DNA of 64,000 nt from Arion vulgaris (lineage: Eukaryota > Mollusca > Gastropoda > Stylommatophora > Arionidae): NCBI GenBank assembly GCA_020796225.1, contig CM036759.1, positions 25,963,813-26,027,812 on the forward strand, given 5' to 3'. Under the pieces are notes generated by a model that was given only the letters and a program-made list of their open reading frames with translations, was not told where the DNA came from and made no database searches. The position numbers were made by a program, and so were the translations under genes. The first letter of the stretch is position 1; the number at the start of each line of letters is the position of its first letter. Of the stretch, positions 39,701-51,700 are shown piece after piece.

Positions 39701-42700
39701 ACGCAACAGACATCTCCCACCTGTCCAACGTGTCGTCCAGGCACGAGCCACTCTGATTCATTTCCCGCCACCGTTGTCTCCTGGCATGCTGTTGCAATTC
39801 ATAAATAGATTAGAGTGAGATAGCATCTATGCCACTGTACACAGACAAACGGATCGTCACGTCCTGGATCGTTAGTGTCAGTGCGAAGACGTGCATGTTT
39901 TCATGGTCGAGAAGACGTTGATGCATATCCCTTCCTGAGGTGTCTTCTTCTTTCATTGACCCTAGGTTGTTGCAAGTTTGATTAGAACCAGAGCATCAGC
40001 AGAGCACAAACCGACCACAGGGAGTGTGCAACAAAGAAGTAGAAGGGAAGACAAGAAAAGGATGTCCTCCTCAAGAGAGAGAGGACTGCTATTTACCCAT
40101 AGCTGGGGGATGGGTTGGTTGCAGCCAGAGCATGTACCACTCGCCGGTGGGTTCTGCGCTGTCACCTTATGAGGCCCCATCCTGCTCCCCGCCCTTTGGT
40201 CTGGCCTTTCACCTTCAGTCTGTTCGGCTTGGTTAGACCTGCCAGGAGTTATACTCCCGCCGACATAGCCTGAAGGATCATAAAGGCACACAAACCCTCC
40301 AACCTCGATAAGGTAGGCTAATGTGGAGGGGTCAGATCCGTCATGGAATGCCAAATGTTTCTTCTACTTTGAAGTAACAAAATGAAGATTAATCCATAAA
40401 ATATGGAACAAATTAAGAGTTTTTTTTTAATGTAATGGGACTTTGAAACAATTTTCACTTACATCAACGAAAATTGTTAATTATAAAAAGACAGAAAATA
40501 TATATGTCAGTAGAATTAGGTCATTCAATTATCCAAAAGCTTATCCAGAACAGAGCTTTGTCATCCAAACCGTCTTTCAGAATTTCTCTCTCTCTCATGA
40601 GTTAGATGTCTCGCTTTCACTGCTGTCAACATGAATCCATATTCACCTGGTATTCTTCTTCTTTAAAATTAAATCACCAACAAATATTTAGGGATAGTTA
40701 TATCAACTGAAAAATGAATCTAAACATCTTTACAGTTTGAGAGATAGTGAATGAATTTGTTTTGTAGAGGGATGTGCATTTACATAAAATGTTCCTTACT
40801 TTCCGTATAACTAATGGTATCTTATTCATTTCTTTATTGATTGATTTCACTCTGTCGTCTTATTTATTTAAACTTTGCAGATTGCACACCAGATAAATTT
40901 GACTGCTGAGATGGAAGAGGATTTGCGGAAGCATAATGAAGAAAATGAGATACATGCCAGGGTAATTTTCATAATTATATTGAAAATGAGATTCATGCCA
41001 GTGAGATTCATGTCATGGTAATTTTCATAATTATGTTGAAAATGTCTGATTTCCTGATCTCAATGTAGGGGAGGCAAAATTTCTAGTCCTATCAGATATC
41101 GATAGTAAAACATAGGTCCTGTGTTCAAGTTGAGTATATAAAAGAACATTTGACAGTTGAAAATTGATCAGAATAAACTAGAATGCCAGTTCTCATGCAT
41201 AGATTAGTTGAAAATTGATAAGAATAAACTAGAATGCCAGTTCTCATGCATAGATTAGTTGAAAATTGATAAGAATAAACTAGAATGCCAGTTCTCATGC
41301 ATAGATTAGTTGAAAATTGATAAGAATAAACTAGAATGCCAGTTCTCATGCATAGATTAGTTGAAAATTGATAAGAATAAACTAGAATGCCAGTTCTCAT
41401 GCATAGATTAGTTGAAAATTGATAAGAATAAACTAGAATGCCAGTTCTCATGCATAGATTAGTTAACAATTAAAATAACATTTAATTTTCATCATCCTAA
41501 GAATTACAACAGGAAGTCTCGTCAATGCTTCAAAATCTGCACTGCCATTAAGATCTTTCTGTGTAAAATAAAGATCGGAGCACACATAGTTATTTACTGA
41601 AGTGCAGTGATGATTGTTCAATCAATCATTCTTTATTGAACTCATATATTCACATTATATAAGAAAATTTAAAATATTTCATTTTTAAAGCAGATAGTTG
41701 ATCTGTGCACATTTTTTAAATATTTGAATTTTAGTCTTTTTTTTAAATATACATTCAGGAGGACAAAGAGTTCAAAGAGGATGAAGCAAAGGCAGCCAAA
41801 TTCAGTATCGCAAAGAAAATCTCTGCATCTGGAAGTAAGAAAGAACCTCTAACAACAAAGATACCAGGCACCAGAAAAAGTGAGTCTGTAATGAACACAC
41901 AGAACCTATATCATTCAGTCTACACCTTAGTATTTTGGTAGACTAATCTAGATTTGTGTAGTCCAGTCAGTGTATACATGACTTTAGTGGTCTAGGGTTA
42001 TTAATGTCAGTGTAGGAGATGTAGGAGGCTCCACATTTATTACCAGTAAATTCACCATTTTCTTTTTTTTTTGAGCTATTTATTTCTTCATTTTCTTCAT
42101 TGTTTATATTTATTTTCTTGTTCATTATTGGTTGTTGGGTGATCTTCTTAGCCGTGGTCATTATGGGTTTTTACAATGTAACAGTGAGTTTTAACACAAA
42201 GACGCACTGAAATGCTAGTTCTCACTAAACTTTTAAGGACCGACTGAATGAAAAGACTGTTTTGGAAATATATAGCCCTTTTGATTGAATGAAGCAAAGA
42301 AACCTAGACAATTTTGAGAGATAAATTGATTTTGGTAAATTCTATAAAAATTATAATTTTAAAATCTTTTAGCAATTTATAATTTTCTATTAACCATTGT
42401 TACATTTTGAACCCTTTTTGATTGAATAAAGAAATGAAACCAAGACAATTTTGGTAAATACCACCTTTTCAGCTACCCTAAAAGAAAACAGCAACCTGCT
42501 GCCTTGTAGGTTGGCTGGGGACAGCAAAAGGCTAAGGAGAGCGAGCCCAATAAAGCTGGTTGAAATCGGACACTTCACCAAAGTATAAGCACTGGAGCTC
42601 CAAATGGTACTGAACGTTGTGACGTAAATTTGCGTTCTGGCAAAGGCTGTGTATATATCACAATTAGAATGGATAAACATGGCCGAAAAAGAACGATCGT

Positions 42701-45700
42701 GAGAGAGAGATGATATGACAGAGATCAGAGAGAGAGAGCGATCAGAGATTGTGTAAGGTTGGAAAACCTATCACAACTGTCTTTGAGGTAGATCAACTCA
42801 TCCTTGGAATGAAACATATCATGTTTTTATTTTATTGAAGATGTCTCCCAATACAAGATCTTTCATCAACTCTAAAAAATCTCTACATGGTAGTAACTTT
42901 ATACTACTTCAATTATACAAATTTGTCAAGACTAGATACATGGATATAGGTACGACTAATTAAGCATAGTAGTAGAATCTAACCACCTGGGTTCTTTATC
43001 AGATGCATACTTTATCTATATAAATTGAGTGATTGTTGCTTCTTACATAAAGTACTACCTTGTTTACAAGAGCAATTGCTGTCTTCAAGTACAGGCTGTT
43101 TATAAAGTCTCACAACACTTCATATGTAGGTCAGCTTGAAAAATGAAGTACATGATATCATCAAAAAATGTGCGAAAACAAAGTAGTGAAATTAGTCACA
43201 ATAGTTAATGCTATGGTCTACTGTTGTTCTTGGTAAACTAGAAAGAACAAATGAAATATTCATTATAACAGATGTTGGAAATATCCACCGCAGGCTTCAA
43301 GATTTATCTGTACTCATTTCTTCATATTGTCAAATATTCTTTCTTCAGTTTAAAACACCAATATAATTTGAATGAAAAGAATTAGCCCAGCAGACAAGTC
43401 ATTCACTGCTTATTGCACCACAATTGACTATGGAACACATTTTTTGATGATGTCATGTACTTTGTTTTTCACATTTGTTCTACATACAAAGTGTTGTGAA
43501 ACAACACTAATGAAACACACTGTACAATAAGGTAATGTGTTTAAAATATAAGAACATCAACTACCAGAAAAATTGTTAGCGCATTGTGACGGCAAGTGGT
43601 TACGGGCCCAAATATGGGGTGTAATGAATAGAACCACTGTTACCTGCCACACATGTCATAAGAGGCGACTAAGGAGGTTTGGCTTAAATCGGATGCACAT
43701 GTCCTAAACATGTAGAAGTCTATGCGTTTAGGGGCCTACCAAACCAATGTGCAACATATACACGTTCTTGGCAAAGATCAAACATATCGCAGAGTGATTA
43801 AAATTGGTCGTAAAGAACGAACGTAAAGAAGGAGGAGGAAAAGAGCACATTGTGAAACGAGGAATAAAGTGTGTAATAGAAAAAAGTGAGCATGCGTGCA
43901 TACATGCATGGATGTGTGCGTGTGTGATGATGGAAACATATTGATATTGACATATGTTCAAGCATGCATCACATCTTTATAATGGCAGTATCTTTAGTGC
44001 AGCTGAGGACTACAAGAATGCTGTCATTTTTTTAACGCATTTCAGATAGATTCAAGACACACTCACATCTCCAGATGTGAGACGATCATAATTTTAAATG
44101 ATCTCGCTTGCAGTTCTGTATCACTTCTACAATATGATGTTTGTTAGATATGCTGCGGTCAATGGTTATTTTAAAATAGCACAGTTTACCAAGAAAGTGA
44201 ATGTCCTGTCCATCTAACCTAATTACTTCATTGTGTGATTTGTATGTGATATGAGCCTAAGAGCGATTGTACGTTTTGCCAGTTATGAGCCCAATTGTAT
44301 GTTTTGCCAGTTATGCGCCTACAAGTAGGCCAGCACATCTGATTTCTGCAATGCTTTTTATTTACTAGGTAGCTTCCCTAGGTCCTACGTCAGTCGCCTC
44401 TTACGACATGCCTTGTAGGTCACAGTGATACGATTCTTAATTTCCTTGGACAATGGCACCACACAGGCGTATAATTACTTATAAAGATACTTATACTTGT
44501 AAAGATGTTTTGTAAATTTGTTAAATTAAAGGTACATTGTTTGAACACTAAACAGGTTTGAATATTTTGTTTACAAGACATTTTCTCCATGATCAAAGGT
44601 AATAGCCAATTAAAAACTTCCCCTGGTACTGGATCAAAGAAAGAATGGTTTCATCCGCCTTCTAAGCTAGACTCGGTCATGGCTGTCCCACTCAGCAGTA
44701 ATACCAATAAAGGTAAATTCTATAAAAGTTATAATTTTAAAATCTTTTAGTTATTTATAATTGTTTTCTATTAACCATTTTTACATTTTGAGTTACTTTA
44801 CTGTGTAAAGGTCTTAATTGTTATTTATATATACTATGATTAATTTAGTCAAATCAGCCGATTTGATTAATGAAACTTTAAAATGAGCAAGCAACATTTT
44901 TTTGCAAGCTGTTCATTCGGTGATGTGTAGCATGCAGAGTGTTAAGTTGTAAACATGTCTTCCTACAATTTAAAAAATGAAATTTGATATATATGAAGTA
45001 TTTCATTTTTGTTGTCTTGCCGTTTGAAATGTCAACCATATTGATAATGTGTGATATCTTTCGGATATCCTCTACTCCACAGTCAAAATATTCTGTGCAC
45101 GGATTTGCATGTTTGAACAATTTATAAACAGTGAAAATGATAAAATGGAACTTTATTTAATTGTATGAACTTGTGTCAGCTTCTGTTATTTGTAAGAGGG
45201 GAATTGTATGTTGAAAGTTATTTAAAGGCATTAAACACAGATGTCATAAGTACTTAACAACAGGTAAGTACTTAACCCATGGTCAAAATTATATTTGATA
45301 GAAAGCAAAATTTAAAAAATTGGGTTAAGTTTTAAAATATCACATCCATACCAAATATTAGAAACAAATATGTTATCTACTAAGTTAAATAATGCAATAA
45401 ATGAAATTTCCTCATGCAAGTTTTTTTTAAATCTTGGTGGTTTCTCAGTGAATAGACAACTTCAGAATTACAAGAATGTTCCAGATAGTTTGTTTGCTCA
45501 TTATGAATTCAGGTCTATTCATGATGCCTAATATGGCAGCTCTGACTAATATTTGCATGAAGGCTTGCTTTCATTATCACCAGTGGTCCTTGCCTTTGAG
45601 GCGAGCCTTACTCTAACTTTTACGGTACTTGTAATTTAGATACACAAGTAAAGGATCAAGGAATTTGTAGTCCTGAACACATACTGTGTGCACACCGATA

Positions 45701-48700
45701 ATCTGACCTCAAAATTTCCATGGCACATGGTCACTTGCACAGCATGTTATTAACTTCATTAACAGTGACCTTGAATGTTTCATTAAGGGGTTGACTGTAG
45801 TGGTATCTAGCGCTGTCTATTTTAGTTGATTACTTTTGTAACAACAGAATAAAATGACCAATAAGTTCTGTACACATCACAAGTTTCAAGAGGATGAAAT
45901 TTGGTTTTTCATAAAGGGTTGTTTTAGATTATATACTTTTCCAACAGACACACTTGGGAGAAATAGACAAAGAAATGTTCAATACAGTATAAGGCAGTTA
46001 GTAGCATTACCATTGACAGGAAATGCTGGAAATGAAACAGTAAGAAAGCAGTTATTGAAATGAAATAACTGTATCTCTGGGAAAGATGATGTTTTTATAT
46101 ACATTAATTGGCAGGCATGTGCTAAATGTTGGAAATCTGTACAGATGTTTTCAGTTGTAGTAAGAAACAGAAGCTGCAATAAGAGCTTTCTTGGCAACCT
46201 CTTACAGTATTAGACTGAAAATATGAGGCTGGACGTCCTTTAATCTTGGCTTATGGCTAAAGTATGACTGCATTATAGATATACCTAAAGTATGACTGTA
46301 TCATAGATATAGCTAAAGTATGACTGTGTATCATAGATATGGCTAAAGTATGACTGTGTATCATAGATATGGCTAAAGTATAACTGTGTATCATAGATAT
46401 GGCTAAAGTATGACTGTATCATAGATATGGCTAAAGTATGACTGTGTATCATGGATATACCTAAAGTATGACTGTGTATCATAGATATGGCTAAAGTATG
46501 ACTGTGTATCATAGATATGGCTAAAGTGTGATTGTGTATCATAGATATGGCTAAAGTATGACTGTTATCATAGATATGGCTAAAGTTGATTGGTATCATA
46601 GATATGGCTAAAGAGTGATCTGTGTATCATAGATATGGCTAAAGTATGACTGTGTATCATAGATATGGCTAAAGTATGACTGTGTATCATAGATATGGCT
46701 AAAGTATGACTGTGTATCATAGATATGGCTAAAGTATGACTGTGTATCATAGATATGGCTAAAGTGTGACTGTGTATCATAGATATGGCTAAAGTATGAC
46801 TGTGTATCATAGATATGGCTAAAGTATGATGATGTATCATAGATATGTGTATAATGGTAAGTATGACTGTGTATCATAGATATGGCTAAAGTATGACTGT
46901 GTATCATAGATATGGCTAAAGTATGACTGTGTATCATAGATATGGCTAAAGTATGACTGTGTATCATAGATATGGCTAAAGTATGACTGTGTATCATAGA
47001 TATACCTAAAGTATGACTGTGTATCATAGATATGGCTAAAGTATGACTGTGTATCATAGATATGGCTAAAGTTGATGTGTATCATAGATATGGCTAAAGT
47101 ATGACTGTGTATCATAGATATGGCTAAAGTATGACTGTATCATAGATATGGCTAAAGTATGACTGTGTATCATAGATATGGCTAAAGTATGACTGTGTAT
47201 CATAGATATGGCTAAAGTATGACTGTGTATCATAGATATGGCTAAAGTATGACTGTGTATCATAGATATGGCTAAAGTATGACTGTGTATCATAGATATG
47301 GCTAAAGTATGACTGTGATCATAGATATGGCTAAAGTTGATGTGTATCATAGATATGGCTAAAGTATGACTCTGTATCATAGATATAGCTAAAGTATGAC
47401 TGTGTATCATAGATATGGCTAAAGTATGACTGTGTATCATAGATATGCTAAAGATGACTGGTATCATAGATATGGCTAAGATGACTTGTATCATAGATAT
47501 GGCTAAAGTATGACTGTGTATCATAGATATGGCTAAAGTATGACTGTATCATAGATATGGCTAAGTATGACTGTGTATCATAGATATGGCTAAAGTTGAT
47601 TGTATCATAGATATGGCTAAAGTATGACTGTGTATCATAGATATACCTAAAGTATGACTCTGTATCATAGATATACCTAAAGTATGACTGTGTATCATAG
47701 ATATGGCTAAAATAGGACTGATAGATATGGCTAAATTATGACTGAATATCATAGATATGGCTAAAGTATTACTGTGTATCATAGATATGGCTAAATTATG
47801 ACTGAATATCATAGATATGGCTAAAGTATTACTGTGTATCATAAATATGGCTAAAGTGTGACTGTGATCATAGATATGGCTAAAGTAACCGTATCATAGA
47901 TATAGCTAAAGTATGACTGAGTTATAGAAAAGCTAACGATATAGAGGAGACTGCAGAAAACTATGGAAAACGTAGAAGTAATAAAGTACTGTAGTTTACA
48001 AAATACAAAATAATGACAATACACAGCAATGTTTGTACCAAAAGGCCTTTATCAAGCAAACGATACAACAGGAGTAATGAATTTCACAGCACACTACATA
48101 TAGACCATGACAGATGTCTTCCAACGGGCATAAAATGAAAATCTATGACTAAAACGAATAAGGAAATAAATGCAGAAAACTAGAAGGGGAAAAAGAAGAG
48201 AAACAATAAAAAATCAAGTAAATATATTTTATAGGCATGTAACATGTACACATATAGAGCCTGAGAAGAGAAAGTACTAAGAAGCATATGAATGTAGAGC
48301 ATTGAGTCCATGAGGTCGCAAGGTACCATTTAACAAAATAAAATGTTTCTCCAGAGTAAATCGACTACTATCATCAAAACATGATCGGATAGCTGTGACC
48401 TGGACATCCCAAGCTCCCATATGGTCAGTTCCATTGAAATGAGTGGCTACGGGGTTCACAGAGCATTGGCATATAACATTCAAGTGTTGGCCGAAATGGT
48501 CACTGAGCATTTTTCCTGTTTCTGCGATATATGCCTTGTCACACTGCTTGTAAGTGATGGCGTAGATTATATTTCGGACTCGCATGTGAAACCATCTTCA
48601 ATAACAAACGTGGCTTTAGAAAAAGATACAGTACAGGTCTGTATCACATAAGCACATGTATTGCAACGCCGACGGCCACACTGAACGTGCCAAAATGAAT

Positions 48701-51700
48701 CTGGACATTGGACTTAAGGCGACCGTGTACCAACATATCCTTAAGACTTCTGTCCTACCTGTAAGCCACTAAAGGATAAAGTATTACTGTGTATCATAGA
48801 TATGGCTAAAGTATTACTGTGTATCATTACTTACTTACTTACTTACTTACTTAATCCCGTCATGCCTAGTGACACATGGGGCTTCAGAAAGGACTTTCCA
48901 TGCTCTCCTGTCCCCTGCAACCTTCAGCGCAGAGCCCCACGTCAGAGATGCGGTCCCAGCATGGGCTTCCTTGCAGCTTTCACCCATGCTGACAGTGGTA
49001 CTCTGTCTCAAGACCGCTGGACATCAAGAGCATATTTTTCCTTTCATAGTTTCTTAAATTTTCTTTTATGGGGCAGAGTTTACTACTGCCAACCTGAGGA
49101 CCAGGAGGCCACATTTAGTCTGACCTCTCACCTTGGACCTGTCCGGCAACTGTGTATCATAGATATGGCTAAAATATTACTGTGTATCATAGATATGGCT
49201 AAAATATTACTGTGTATCATAGATATGGCTAAAATAGGACTGATAGATATGGCTAAAGTATTACTGTGTATCATAGATATGGCTAAAGTATTACTGTGTA
49301 TCATAGATATGGCTAAAATGTGACTGAATATCATAGATATGGCTAAAGTATGACTGTGTATCATAGATATACCTAAAGTATAACTGTGTATCATAGATAT
49401 GGCTAAAGTATAACTGGATATGATAGATATGGCTAAAGTATGACTGGATATCGTAGGTAAAACCTCAAACTTTCTAGGACATGGTTTTAAACCTACAATG
49501 TTGAAGCACACAGGGATTTACTAAAGTGATATGCTGCTTTGAAAGCTACTACAGTTAAGGTATTAAATACAAATATGGAGGGCATACGTGTCACTAAATG
49601 ACAGATGATTACATGTCACTAAATGACAGATGATTACATGGCAGTGACTGATTCTAAAAGCTGTAAACATTTAGAATGAAACAAAGCAGCAGGAGTTGAT
49701 AATAAATATGCATAGCTTACAGCAAGTTAAACAATCATAAGTGAACAGGACTTACCATCTGTCAGTTTGTTTAAGTTGGTTCTACTAATTAGTAGTAATT
49801 TGTTTGTGATAAGGATTTGATATATGCATCTTCTAAATCAAATCACATTGTTGTAAAAAAAAAAAGGCACTTGTAGATATCTTGCTTGTATTCGTTTAGA
49901 TATGTTTCAAGTTTCTTTTTCCAATATGTTGTGAATAAATATGTTACTAGTAAAACTAATTTATTTGTTTCGAAGTTTTGACTACAATGTTGATTTATTT
50001 TATTTTACAGATGCACATGATTGATTACTTTCTGCTTGCTGTTGCTTGTAAATGTGACCGGAAATATTGAAATATCAATATTGACAAATAATGACAATTC
50101 TTTAATTTTCTTACAGATATCAAGAAGACAATATTGTCAAACATCCACTTAAAAAAACACAACATTATTTATAGTCTATGCTGTCATTTCAGCTGTAAAT
50201 GGTATACCAATACAGAAACAGAGGTCTCTTTGTCTGATCAAGTCTAAATCCACTACATGCATTCCTTCTCTCATACCAAGGCTCGGTAAGCCTCAAACCA
50301 GGCATGACCAGCATGTAGATTTGTTGTTACAGATTGCACCTGAATATAGTAGAAGGGGGAAGCTAAATGTGCTGCACTTCATTGGATACCTATAGGCCTG
50401 TTTGTACATGCATGAAATGATAATTGAAAGGTATCAATGAACGGCACACAATGTAAAATATGTCAAAACATTGTAAACTAACAGTTGGCTAGTGTTGAAA
50501 CATGATTTTCAATGTAGTCTAGGATGGTAAAATACTAGCTGTCATTATTATAACTGACATGGAGAGCAAGAAGTTATCAATGAAACAGATTCAGACTAGA
50601 ATCTATAGAGATATTAAAAAAGAAATGTTTTCATTAAAAATTCAAACATTCTATTGTTTATTGGTTACTGAACTGAAGTTACAGCACTCCTGGAAGACCC
50701 GTAGGTGCTAAGTCTTCCCCAACAGATGTTGAAGGATATGCATACTGATGGCTCCTGTGGCTCGCTAGTTAAACACACTCCTCTCTCCTTGCCCCTCATG
50801 CATCCATCTTTACTTGTACAAGGTGTAATTCCAAACTTCTTAAATCGACACTCTAGTTGTCTCTTTTTAGAATCAATTGAAATTTCCTTTCCATCCTTGC
50901 TCCAATATGTACAACCACATAAGTAGCCTGATAATGGAGGTACAGACAGTTACAGAGGTGGTGATGTGGTTGGCATCTCATGACTACTCTCTTGTTTTTA
51001 TACTCAGTGACTCCATGAGTATGATTCGTAAAGTCGAAATAGAAGTGGTGAGACGAAATTGAGTTGAGGTACTGGTACAGACAGAGATCAGAGAAATCAC
51101 CTTCACTTTTGTTCCCGGGTCATGCCTGAGTCACTGGTAATGAACGAGCTGATAGATTGATTGGTATGGCTATGATATCAGAGAGAGCTGCAATGGACCA
51201 AAATGACATTCTTAGATATGAGTTTTTCTGAATGGAGGAGTTTCAGGGTTGTGAATCCCGGTCGCTGATCAGTTTGAGAGAGATGGATGTTGATATTGGT
51301 ATAACCCAAAAAGAACGACATATCAAATATGCGAAAAGATTGATTAATCAACATCGAACTGGTGTGTTGGGCCACTGGATGCTGCTGGATTTGTTGAGGT
51401 GAAGATCGGAGCACCTATGGACATATCTGAAGTGCTATGATGATAGTCCTCTGATAACTGATGTACAAGTTTTAACCAGACCCTATCTTAGCAGAAATCA
51501 ATATTCCACTTCTTGAATATGCTTGTTTGGTTGCTAGGGGTAGCACCTCGTTAAGCTTGATCACTATGTAGATCACTCATGCTGCTGGGATATGGTTCCC
51601 TTCCCCACCCTGTAAACAAAATACACACAAATTTATCTTTTTGTAAGCACTCGGCAGATGCCGATTAAAAATCTGTATTAAATAAAATTTAAGTAAAAAA

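Noticed and set aside
39962..40354. A 130-codon - strand frame as ORF1 of the LINE
   Set aside because: No zinc knuckles or coiled coil, stops soon and crosses the element's 5' border and duplication. Treated as 5' untranslated sequence.
46285..47842. Series of - strand frames with repeated SHTLAISMI / FSHIYDTQ peptides
   Set aside because: The 30-bp repeat is exactly ten codons, so open frames are expected. No start context, exon structure or homology.
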